In this document: positions 45,986-56,454 of the stretch, piece by piece
How positions within the stretch are numbered: position 1 is the first letter of the stretch
How the letters are laid out: the number at the start of each line of letters is the position of its first letter
Assembly (NCBI RefSeq): GCF_000218685.1
Contig: NW_006763292.1
Coordinates: forward strand, 388,775-452,774
Length of the DNA stretch: 64,000 bases
Direction of reading: 5' to 3'
From: Serpula lacrymans var. lacrymans S7.9
Taxonomy: Eukaryota; Basidiomycota; Agaricomycetes; Boletales; Serpulaceae
Notes under the pieces: model-generated
The model's database searches: none
The model's input: only the letters and a program-made list of their open reading frames with translations
Told to the model about the DNA's origin: nothing
Position numbers and translations under genes: made by a program

Positions 45986-46286
45986 TAATAAAACTATGTG
46001 AAACTCAGCCGCTGCCCGAGAGGCTATAGAAACAACTGTATTATTTACCTATGTGAAACTACAATTGATGTTAGTTTAAGGTAATCTCTAATAAATGTAA
46101 TGTAACATACCTCAGCCGCTGCCCAAGAGGCTATAGAAACGACTGGGGTATTTCTATACTAAACCCCCTACTACTTATAGTCAGAGGTGCTACTTGCTAC
46201 AGTATAATGACTCCTAGGAGAACAATGGTGACTCCATGGAGAACAATGGCTGCTTCGGCAGAGACCGGGTTTATCCGGTTTTGTCA
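45986..46286 (-). repeat. Copia 5' LTR (301 bp)
   Basis: Same ends as the 3' LTR. It holds a second copy of the CAGCCGCTGCCCRAGAGGCTATAGAAAC phrase about 110 bases from the first, so part of it is tandemly duplicated. It has one CTCCTAGGAG and one CTCCATGGAG. Confidence 0.88.
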
Positions 46287-46849
46287 GGGATTATCAACAA
46301 TAAACAAGGAGATAAGTATTCTAAATCTGCTAGTGGACAAATAGGGAACCATACCCCATCATGTGTGAATGTAAGACAAGAAGCCAAACCGTAACTAATT
46401 AACACATGGAAGGTGGATTGGATGAAGTCCCTCCCACCTCAGAGAAACAAATTTGCGGCTGCAAACTGCTTCCCACCTACACTTTAACCTCACATGCATT
46501 TTATGCTAGTTAGAAGAGATATCTACAGAAGGATGATACAGTGCCAAACTGGTTATAAAGTTTTTGGCAAGTACTACAATTCTTTTGTCCCATCCGACAA
46601 TGTTGACTGCTCTTTTGGAGAAAAATTACAGATAAGGGAGTATATTATATGTGAATGAATATGACAACAAACAGGAAAAACTCATCAAGATCTCAAAAGG
46701 ACTCATAGTCACAGATATTCTTGGTACTGATGAGGGCATTACAGCCCTCAACAAATTCATTCAAATGTCAATAGCCTTCAAAAAGACACAACCAGCAATG
46801 TCTTAATATTGCACTACTTGGATAGCAAGCTGGACAGACCCGCCCAAAG

Positions 46850-48350
46850 TGTTACAGCCTATGGTGCCTGAAATATATGGTCAACTGAGCCTATATATTT
46901 CACCCATTTTTGCATAATTTTTCCCTCTCTCCTATGTTTTCCCTTTGTATTTCATAATATGTATACATGCTATGGTCCATGTTACAAAGCAAAGACACTC
47001 ATGGGACACACTGCCTCTTTGCAAAGCATGATACTAACAATAGAATTCTCTCTCTGTCTCTCTCTGAGGCCAATTATTGATGCTGGACATAATAGAATAG
47101 GAGTTACAGGTGGAGATGGTGCAGTGAGAAGAATTCACCCTATTTTTGCTTGCTATGTTGCTTATTTTATAAGACTTTATCCAGAGCAATGTCTAGTAAC
47201 TTGCTCCAAGTATGGAATATATCCCAAGTGCACAGACTTTGAAAATAAAGAAGCTAATGAGCCCAGGAAATCTGATTGGACTTTCTCTGTCATCAATTCT
47301 GCATTTTCTTCAAACTTAAGGACAGTATTTTTTTGATCAATGTATGGATGAAAACATATCTGAAGGTTTTTATAGGCCATTTTGGGAGCATTTTCTTTTA
47401 CTGTGACATCCATATTTTCAATACCTCTGATATTTTATATCAGCTTTACTAGGATGTTATCAAGCATATAGTATCACGGTGCCAACATCTCATAGAAACA
47501 GAGAAACTGGGTGCAAGATTACACAATTTACCTATTGAATATGGATTCAAGCATTTTAAAAATGATTTTTCAACTCTATCTCAGATATTTGGAGGCAGGA
47601 GGAAAAATATGACTGAGGTACTTTTAGGACGTTTTGTAGGCAAGCTCCCAATGCAGGCAATTATTTCAATTAATTTACTCTTGAACTGTATTTACATTGC
47701 TCAGAACCCCACACTTAATGATACCATTCTTATTTATCTGACACTCTCAAAATATTTCATTAAAACAAAGTAATCTTTGTCACTCTGGCTGTTAGAGAAC
47801 ATTTAAATATTCCTAAATTTCACTCTCTACTATACTATGTTGGCTCTATTTGCTAGTTTGGGGCTACAAATAACTACAACATAGAAATGTTTGAACATTT
47901 CCACATAAACATGGCCAAGAATGCATGGAGACATCAAATCATAGAAATGAGTGTCCACAAATAACCACCTGGCTAACAAGGCAAGGAAAAACTGCACAAT
48001 TTGAATGCTATCAATCTTCTTTACAAAAGAGACCAGTTCTTCAACAGCAAGATATTCTCTAGAATCCATCTGAATTAGGTATTAAAATAGCCAAAGTACC
48101 CTCCTCTTCCACAACAACCCCTTCATTTTATTCAAAAAAACCACCAATATTATGGCTTTATACATAATGTCAAGGAATTTATGAATCACCTATTGCATGG
48201 CCAGCCAGGTCATATGTCCAGAACTCAAGTCAATGTTGCAAATCTCCCATTTGATTTACTTGACTTGGTTTCAAACTCACTCCAATTCACCTTGGAGATG
48301 ATGCTAATGCAATTGTAAAATACAAAGTCATCAAGGCAAGACCTAGGTCC
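46850..48350 (+). pseudogene. Plavaka-type transposase relic, C-terminal half
   Basis: It reads LRPIIDAGHNRIGVTGGDGAVRRIHPIFACYVA and then YPEQCLVTCSKYGIYPKCT (about 47,070-47,235), a conserved Plavaka core block. Then, across frames, GFKHFKNDFSTLSQIF, LLGRFVGKLPMQAI (to about 47,665), NNYNIEMFEHFHINMAKNAWR (about 47,868-47,935) and LPFDLLDLVSNSLQFTLE (48,248-48,300). It matches the second half of the gene whose start is at 39,680. The LTR at 48351 cuts it off. Confidence 0.65.
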
Positions 48351-48780
48351 TGTGACAATACCCAAAGTTTGTATACTCTGGTGCACACACAAAGGAACTC
48401 AAAAGGATAGGGATGGAGAAGATAAGAGGTCTTAGACTCAAGTTATTAGGAAGAAGTTAGTTGATGGTATTCAACAGGAGGACTTGCCAAGGAGTCTCCA
48501 TCTATTGCAAGGGTATACATACTAAAATACATGTACATATGGTACTGTACAGTTAATATAAATAAAGGTAAACATTCCAGAGTGTTCTATTGTATTCTAT
48601 ATAATGTCACTGCTGAGTAAGTGAAGTGTTTGATGTCATAGCATATGACCAGTCATGCATTGAGTCTAGACAAGGCTTAGGGAATGTGTCACGTGGGCAG
48701 TCACGTGACTCTCAAAAGTAAAAGTCCAAAAAATAAAAGTAAAATAAAAGTAAAATAGATGCCAAAAACACTGTTGTAGT
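48351..48780 (+). mobile_element. Solo LTR, subfamily B-like, decayed 3' end
   Basis: It starts TGTGACAATACCCAAAG and carries AACAGGAGGACTTGC, GTACTGTACAGTTAATATAAATAAAGG and the dyad GTCACGTGGGCAGTCACGTGAC, followed by AAAGTAAAAGT repeats. The end is approximate and no TSD is readable. Confidence 0.68.
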
Positions 48781-50822
48781 AGCAAGCATATTTCCTGAAC
48801 CGTAGACTAAACTGAGGTCCACAAACCAAAAACCAGACCAAACTAAACCTGGACCTAGAGTTTAGCAAACTAAACTTTACCATCCCAACTTGCAACAAAG
48901 TTCAGACTCAATCAGGAACATAGCAACATCACTTTAATAGGCATTTTAACACCATGTTCATGCCAAATCTGTTGGAATAGTCAAGGTCAAAGCCTGTTAG
49001 CCTTGTTAGACAACACATATCATGAGTTGACATTAGTACAAGGGCTGGTAGCTCAGTTGGTTAGAGCACCACCATATATAAGCAGAGTCCTGAGTTCAAT
49101 CCCTGGCTGTCACTTGCTTTTATACACTCCCTGTGGTCAGGTGGCTATGTGAGGTCACATGGCTAAATCCAATATTGTATGGACTTCATTACAATCATTT
49201 TAGTATACATTTACTACTATACAAACTATCACTGAACACTTTTTTTCGCTTTTTTGCACATTACATAATCAATTCCCACACTCAACTAGCAAAACTCAGA
49301 TACCTCAGTAACAACAACCTCAGTCTTCTCCAAATAGACTGAGGTATGTCAAACTGCTACTATAGACCATTACAACAAACTCACAATATTCCTTAGTCAC
49401 TCTATTATTACAGATAACAAAATCATGGTAACAGTTTTTGCAAATTTCTAACAGTGCTTGTAGTTAGTCTTTTGCTTTCACTTGTAATTCACCATTAGTT
49501 TTATCTGATGTGTAGAGACTAGACAGAACCAACACTAGGTAGAATTGTAAGATAACAGTAGTACTATGATAATAATAAAAAAGATATAACTTTGTGATTA
49601 GACCAACTGAGGAAAAAAAGATGAAGTAAGAAATAAGTAAGCACCATATAGTGAAAAGGAGAAATAAGTCACTGTGTTTGAATTGCCTTTGTATTGCAAA
49701 CTATAATTCATGGTATTTAACATCATATTGTCCATATTTGTACTTAGCAACAAGTTGATTGTTCTTTGCTTTCTCTGAGAATAGCCTTAATTAAGTTCTT
49801 AGGGGCAATGACTTTATATCACATTTATTAAATAGTTTCTCAAGGTAGGTTCAGGCTGTTCTAAGTGTTGATTCAAGCTGTTTTATTTGATAGTGTAATT
49901 TAAGCAGATAATTATCCTTAGTACATTTTTTATGCCCTTAACAAATTATTGGCTCTTCAGAAAAATCCAGGTACCATAGGCTACCAGGTCTGCCTTTTAT
50001 TAAACTGGATTTTGCAGCAGATTTTTACACCATATTCTGGTTGTCCTTCCTAGTTGTCCCCAGGTCTTTCCTTTTCCCTTGTTTCTCTAACTTGCTTGTC
50101 TCTCTTATCTTTTGTATAAATTCATTTTGCCTTGCATGTCCCGTGTGTTCCATTTTCTATTTCATTCCTATGGGTCAGTCACCCAAGTCTTGTTACCAGA
50201 CATTTGTATGAGGACACCCCCATTGAGTCATGCTGTTATGCCAACTGGCCATTTTGGGTCAAACCAGTGTCTAAATAAAGCAGGAGTGAATGAAATGATC
50301 TACTAGTGTCATTGTGATTTGTCAGCATAGGTAGATAGCCAGAATTTGTATTTGGTACAAATGAATGCAATCCAATGCCAACGACTGAGTCATGTCCATT
50401 GTCTCATGACAATGACAAGGCTTAGTTGTATGCCCATTTGGCTCAAACCTGTGCCAAATCCCCTAATTACTCATCTGAGAGTACACGCGCAACCATAATA
50501 GACCCTGATCTGCACGGTTGTCAGGGGGTGGTCCGCTTGTTAAACTGTCAACCCTTCTCCAACTGGCGGAGGCAAATGCCTGGCCTGGTCAGAGGTATCC
50601 ACACCACCATTGAGCTATAGTACTCCCCTCAACACTGGGGGCTGTGTATATTTGATTCTAATCTCTCCAATACCTCGGAACAAAGAGCTTGCAACGAACT
50701 TGTGGTACATGCTTTCTCAATACCAAACTGGCATTAAAGTCTTATCTTTCGAAAGACATCCACTTAATCATGTGGTCCTGGTTTGCACAAAGTGCAAGAG
50801 AGTTAATAAGAACAAGTTTTAA
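48781..50822. other. No gene; holds dispersed repeats
   Basis: A copy of the CTGGACCTAG repeat (about 48,800-48,885) and a tRNA-derived repeat (48,968-49,110) lie here. An A-box-like TAGCTCAATGG sits on the minus strand near 50,617 without a matching B-box. No protein motif found. Confidence 0.4.
48968..49110 (+). repeat. tRNA-derived dispersed repeat (copy 2)
   Basis: The upstream part has GGAATAGTCAAGGTCAAAGCC and CCTTGTTAGACAACA. The tRNA-like part from 49,040 reads GGGCTGGTAGCTCAGTTGG, TTAGAGCACCACC and, at the T-arm, GAGTTCAATCCCTGG. The D-arm and both pol III boxes are good. The acceptor and anticodon stems do not pair well, so it is not called as a functional tRNA. Confidence 0.6.
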
Positions 50823-51236
50823 TGTAACAACCAAGAGTTTGTATATTCTGGCACAGATCTCAAACAAGCTGTAGTGAAGTGAGTGGGAGTGATTACCCCT
50901 TGTGATAGGACCAAATTGGTTGTGGGTAAACAACAGGAGGACTTGCTAAGGAGTCTCCTTGATCTATTGGGGTTTATATACATCTACAGACTATTTTTAA
51001 ATGTGTTCTATACAGTTGATGAAGGTAGTGGCTGATGATGTCATAGGGCACAGCCCGTGTAACCAGCTCCACTGCATGAGAGACTTGTAGCTAAGAATAA
51101 AGAAAAACAGTGTAACACGAGAAAGTGAAGTTTGAACAAAAATAAAAAGTGCTGTATAGCACAGTGTGTGAAAACTACAAAAGAAAGCTAAAGTGGAGAA
51201 TGAAATTGACAGGGCCAAAAATTGTATATTGTAACA
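50823..51236 (+). mobile_element. Solo LTR, subfamily A, no readable TSD
   Basis: It runs from TGTAACAACCAAGAG to ...GTATATTGTAACA and keeps all landmarks. The flanks are TTTAA and ATAAT, which do not match. It abuts the KDZ relic that ends at 51,237. Confidence 0.85.
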
Positions 51237-54020
51237 ATAATATGATAAACCTGTTTGTGACCTATTCATCTTAGTGAGCCCAAACATCCAAGCTACCACC
51301 AAGCCTTCTAAATGATCCAATGCACACTGATACTTGTGCATTGCTAGTAATTTCTCTGTGGTCTGCCATCCAGTGCTGTAGGGTGTCCACTGTTTAATAA
51401 ATTGAAGCCTCATTTCTATTTGATGAACCCTTTCCAACTCCTTGTTGAATTTTTCCATGGTGTGGCGGCGTGCCATGCTGTTTTGATCTTTTGAGTAGAC
51501 CATGACATTGCAGAAGCTGTTATGTTGAATGTGATTTCAAGTGTGGCATTGAGTTTTTGTCTATAAGGATACATGAGGTTAGCTCTACATAGGATAAAAT
51601 AAACATCACATACTCTACTCCTTATCCCGTAACTCAATTAATAGCTCTAGATACTCCATTTTTAGTGTTTCATCCTGGGGTTCCTTCCATAAGCTATTGA
51701 GATACTGCTTCTTTTTCCAAGTCTCAAACAGACTTTCAGTGACTTCCAAATCTTGCATTGCGCATGCCAGATTGACTGGACCAGTGACGAGGATATCTAG
51801 TGCCTACTTGTAGTTATTGTATAAAAACATCACTACAGTAGATCAATATGGATGAATGGATAATAAATGTGAGCACTTACTAAGGTTCTGGTATATTTCA
51901 AAGGTGTCATTTTGCTCAAAATACAAGGTGATTGCCTGCTTGCAATGAAAGACACTTGAGTAGTGAACCAACAATGCCAGTGCATTTGACTTTGAGAATA
52001 CTCATTCACAACATTCTAGGTCCTCAAGACAGAGTCCTTTTACATAAGTTGCAAGGTGGTCCAGCTGGCAAAGACGCCTGGGTGCATGGCCATGAAATGC
52101 ACCAACCAGGGATGTGTGATTGAGCTCACGTGCACATTTCCCAAGTGGACTTTTGTACAGTGTGGTCTTGAACTTACAGTTATTGTCAAACCCACCGGCT
52201 AAGCCATCACCAAAGGCATCAAAAAGCTTTTCTACCACAGCAAGAGGATGCTTTGCACTGTAGAAGAGTGATTATCCAACAACTATATGTGTCAACAAGA
52301 GAAAAACTAACAGCTCAGCACTTTGGACCATATCTGCAATGATGAGACAGAAGCCGGCAACAGACTGCCAGAAATATTCCAGTCTTGTCAAATATCCCCC
52401 ACATTCTCTTTGTGATATTCTTTTTCATGTTTTTCCAGCGGCTGGTACAAGGGTTTTCCTTTATGTTGTCCTATAAACATTGTTAGGTGATATTCTTTTT
52501 TATGTTCTTCCAGCAACTGGCACAAGGGTTTTCCTCTATGTTGTCCTATAAACATTGTTAGATAGACTAAAATATATAGTTTTGTGAGAATGTGATTACC
52601 GCAGTTTCTTCAGCTAAATCTTGAAGTGCATCATTGGCCCACTTATTGACATATGCCCGTGAGAGATAACAATCTCCATAAACTTTTTGAGTTGTTGGGA
52701 ACTCACATGGCTGGCCTGGTCCATCATCATTGTGGTCAGTTGGTGTGTGTCTTATGACCCTCTTCAAAGAGTTATTGTCATCCATGGTATAGAGAAGCTG
52801 GAACTGAAGAGGAGCCTTTCCCTTTAGTATGTAAATGCATGCCAGACATGCATGCTTGAGTCGCCAATCAGGTAGGTCACAACGCAGGGCCTTCAGTACC
52901 CAATCATTCACAAGTGCCTGGATTTTGAGATAGAGATCCAACATTATTGAGAATTATTGAGAAAGATGCTTCCTGTAAGAGACCTACATAGAACCAATGG
53001 AAAATGTGTGATCAAGGATGGAGCACAAGTAAACACATACCCCATGAAGATCCACCAGAGTTTTGATGAATGCCTGTATGAAAAAGTGGGGGTTCCTGAA
53101 ATGTGCGCAATGATATAGTTCAAGAGCATCAATAGTGATGCCAATGGTTGGCATTATTGGAGAGGAGTGGCACCACACCTTGGCATAGAAGTGCAGATGC
53201 TACAAAAGGATCAGTATTTCAAGTTGACATCTCTGTGCAACTGAGTAAAAAGATACTGTTATCCCCTGCAAGCAAAATATATAAGTAACACTTACTGTAG
53301 TCATTGACAACCTTGATCTTGATATGGCCTGTTGACTCTGCTGCCCTTGACTGGCTGTCCCTCCAGTAGTCTGCTAAGAATCCTTGCCCAATACCTTTCT
53401 CTCACTTATAATACCACTCAATGTATAATTCAGTAAGTTCTGGCAGTTGTTTTTGAAACACATTTGCTCAATGCAACACACAGTCACATCAGTTTTGGTA
53501 GTCTTGACATCATGGTTTACAAAAATGATGATGGCTGACAACTGGTGAGTTTTTGATGTAGATTTAATCAATAGACTTGAAGCACCTTTTCCAGATATTA
53601 TCTTTGAGCTGTGAGGCCAATGCTTCAAATTCCCCACCTGCATGACTTATATCTAACGCCTCGGAACCATCGAGAATCTGCTCCATATTGATTTCATCGC
53701 CATCATTGTTATCTTCAAACCATGATAATTTGCCACCTTGTGGAAGGTTTTTGAGAACGTCAAGTGCCAGGCTCCAAACCAGTCGACAGATGTGTGTATA
53801 TGCTACATCCTAGTGCTTAGTGATTATATAATCTGATTGTATAATTATTCGAAAAATTACCGAAACTTGAGTTGAGCATAACACACATGGCCGACTGGCA
53901 CAACTTGTAGTGGCGCCAGATTTGGCCCTACTTGCCTTTCCACTCCTTCCTCTCAAATTGGACAGGTTGTAACCGCCGTCCGGGGAACATCAATCAGAGT
54001 TGTAAAAATAGAAAACAATT
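51237..54020 (-). pseudogene. KDZ transposase relic, truncated at its C-terminus
   Basis: Minus-strand order: ISHAGGEFEALASQL (about 53,655-53,605); PTIGITIDALELYHCAHFRNPHFFIQAFIKTLVDLHG (53,155-53,045); LDLYLKIQALVNDWV, DWRLKHACLACIYIL, LLYTMDDNNSLKRVI and CYLSRAYVNKWA (52,940-52,625); RWKNMKKNITKRMWG and FDKTGIFLAVC (about 52,440-52,350); LFDAFGDGLAGGFDNNCKFKTTL, ARELNHTSLVGAFHGHAPRRLCQL and LEDLECCE (52,230-52,010); a helical linker; and ALDHLEGLVVAWMFGLTKMNRSQTG (about 51,340-51,260). This is the KDZ core order, split by introns. The protein is cut by the LTR at 51,236 and the normal C-terminal part is not found beyond it. Confidence 0.75.
52412..52561. repeat. 75-bp tandem duplication inside the KDZ relic
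   Basis: Units 52412-52486 and 52487-52561 are about 90% alike. On the minus strand each starts CTAACAATGTTTATAG, a good intron 3' end, and continues into the ENPCxSxWKN exon. The duplication is 25 codons, so it keeps frame. Confidence 0.75.
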
Positions 54021-54773
54021 TGGATATAATGTACCTAAGCAATCTATATTTTGCTGCAAGTGAAATGGGTTGTGAGTGAGCTGCAAGGATACAGCGTTAT
54101 GCAAGGAATGTAAAACACAATTATAGCAACCTATATAAGAACCTGACTGCCCTATGCTAACCTAAGGACACCACCACAATGCCAGGAAACAGTACTGCAA
54201 GCTGGTTAAGTCACATTATGAACTCACACTTTCAGGAGTGATCCAAGAAGTTTTACAGAGCGACAAACCTAGTCACAAAACAGCCCAGGAGTCGCTTATA
54301 TGCAACGCACAAAGGATATGTACTGTGCTACACAAGCAGTCGGCCGCTCACCAGTCAGTATTTTCATGGGCATTTGGGCTTGTTAGTGGGGTGTTGTTAT
54401 GGCTGCTTTCCATCAGCATTTCTGGGGCGCCGCTTCAGCCCAAAAAACACCTCTGCAAGATAAGCTATCCTTCCCTCAGGATCATACCCAAAGATTATAT
54501 AGTCGGCACCAGTATGATTGCTTGTGGACATTGTGTGGTGTATGGAAGGATGGTATAATGAGTTGCAATCCTCTGCTAATTCTAGTTCAGTTCAGACAAA
54601 TATATGCATTTCAGATACTGAATACTGGCCACTGAATAAAGAACAAGGGGGTACTACATAGGTGCGGTCTTTATTTTTTCTTAAATTTCATGTTGTTCTA
54701 CAACACCGGTAATTCTGGATTTGTACGTATAATAAGGGTGCACTCTACTGATATATAACTTTCCTCAAACAAA
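54021..54773. other. No gene recognised
   Basis: A 106-codon plus-strand frame at 54,238-54,558 has no motif. The part before 54,100 may be upstream sequence of the KDZ relic. Confidence 0.3.
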
Positions 54774-56290
54774 TGGCTGCAGAACCGGACTCATCCCAAG
54801 CCCTCCCTTCGTACAATGATGACAGACCATTGGCAACAACCGCAAGAGAAAAATGTTGTATTGCAGCACTGAAAGAAGAGCTCAGCATCTTACAAGGTTC
54901 AGCTTCAAAATGTTGCAGGTGAGCTATAGTGGAACCATCATTCTTAAGCTAAATATCTGTATTTTCTTTTTGTGATAACCTAGTGATAACCTAACAATAG
55001 TTAACAAGGGTCGTGTGATACAAAGGCTGGTGACTTTGTTCAATGACATTAGTAAGCTTGTCCAAGAGAATGATTGATGGCTCAAAAGGCAATGGGATGC
55101 AAGGACAGCTGATGGCACTGATAAGTGGGTTATCTCTGAAATATTCTATACCTTCATTCATGATTAAATTGAGCATGTACAGGCAGAATATGCTTTATAA
55201 AGGCTATATAGAACTCATTCACTTCCTCCCCTTTGTGAAATGCAAAGTTATGCCCCCAGACCCTTCAAAGCTGGAGGATTTTTTCAGGCTAGTAAGTTTC
55301 AATAATCCATTTACAAGAGAGCTTTATACTAATTGAATCTTTCCGTGATGAAGAGGCACAGATGGTGCTAGAGGAAATGATGCTGGAACCTTGAAGTACA
55401 GTGTTGTTTGGTGGTTAACTCAAGCCTTCCATCTAATTAACCCTCCTTTGCTGATGAATATAAAGGACAATTGTGGGTTCAAACACACCGTCACAGGTGA
55501 ACTCTTGTGCCCTGTAGATTATGACTGGAGTCAAGCTTTGTAAGTTTGTTTTATCATTTGTAGCTTTAGTGTGCTCACTAAGATAAAACCAGCATGGTAA
55601 AAAAAATATTTGTGAATGGCATCCCGGTTTTATTGTGAGTGCCGACTCATAGCCGACCTTTATGTATGACATGAACAAGTACATCTCCAAAGATCCCGAT
55701 TGTGGACTTTTCCAGTTGCATTGGCTTATTAAAGGTGAATTAGTTGTGTTGAACAAAATGCTCATTTTAAAACAGGCTTTTGAATAAATATTCACGTCAC
55801 TATCATCTGCGTGTGGAAAAAAAAACAAAGGTGCATCTTCCAACTTAATATTCCAACACAAATCTTCTCGGGCTACAAAAGGAGATGTTACATCTCTGCC
55901 AAGGATGAAACATGTCAAACCTTGTGCCATTGTGTATGTGGCTGTTCAGGTACAGGCACTTACTTTTCTGTTTTAACACCAACTAAGGCCTACTTCTAGT
56001 TTTGTTTTACTCTCTCAAGTGTCACATCTTGGTGTCAGTTTGACAGTGATTTCAATCTCAAGGAGTTTTATAATAATATCCTTGATTAGTTTGAGGGTCC
56101 TTGCAATGAGATCCACAAAGCACTAGTAGGTGACTTGCTTCTTTGGTGGGACCAGTACATTTCTCGCTTCTCCCCTATCATGTGCCTTACTGACTCATTC
56201 CCATAGAAAGGTCTTTGGCCAGGATCCAGAGATTACAGTTCCAAAGGAGATTTGTCAAAATCTGTCTGTTGCACACTTCAGTGTTCAGTG
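54774..56290 (+). pseudogene. DUF6698-family protein relic (copy 3)
   Basis: ATG at 54774 opens an exon (MAAEPDSSQALPSYNDD) to a GTGAGC donor at 54,919. Next come NKGRVIQRLVTLFNDISKLVQEND (about 55,000-55,070), YSVVWWLTQAFHL and GFKHTVTGELLCPVDYDWSQ (about 55,405-55,535), HPGFIVSADS (about 55,620), RATKGDVTSLPRMKHVKPCAIVYVAVQV (about 55,875-55,955), then SSVTSWCQFDSDFNLKEFYNNILD and LLLWWDQYI (56,015-56,165). The motif order fits the same family as the relics at 3769, 14769 and 59722, in a different subgroup. Several stops and frame changes. Confidence 0.6.
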
Positions 56291-56454
56291 CAAGAATGAT
56301 CTATAGCTAGTTACTACAAGTTATCAGGAAGTATTATTTTAATAATAATGTGTACTGTTGGTTTACAACTCCAGTTTAGATGCTTAAATAGAAGGATATT
56401 TTGTATATTTCATATGTACAGTCAGATACTAATGTGAAAGGAACCATGTTTTGC

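Larger units (their letters stand above)
41141..46286 (-). mobile_element. Ty1/copia retrotransposon, near-complete, TSD GGGAT
   Basis: A 5146-bp element in minus orientation with an LTR at each end, a primer site, gag and pol. GGGAT lies at 41136-41140 and 46287-46291. Domain order gag - protease - integrase - reverse transcriptase - RNase H is diagnostic of copia. The coding part carries about five in-frame stops and two frameshifts, so this copy is dead. It is richer in CpG than the relics around it, which argues for a fairly recent insertion. Confidence 0.92.
41030..46806 (+). pseudogene. LINE (non-LTR) ORF2 tail, interrupted by copia
   Basis: Plus strand 41,085-41,140 reads KPDIIWMPGHKGI, an RNase H-domain motif of Tad1-like LINEs. 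The reading resumes after the copia insertion at 46,287 with KQGDKYSKSASGQIG. It then gives CQTGYKVFGKYYNSFVPSDNVDCSFGEKLQIREYI (about 46,538-46,640) and LIKISKGLIVTDILGTDEGITALNKFI (46,682-46,765), the usual C-terminal finger and tail. The element is 5'-truncated to this part. Interrupted exactly at GGGAT, the copia target duplication. Confidence 0.6.

Noticed and set aside
49036..49110. A functional tRNA gene
   Set aside because: D-arm and promoter boxes are good, but acceptor and anticodon stems do not pair, and a sister copy lacks the T-arm.
48351..51236. One LTR retrotransposon bounded by the LTRs at 48351 and 50823
   Set aside because: The two LTRs belong to different subfamilies and the 2 kb between them has no gag, pol, primer site or matching duplication.
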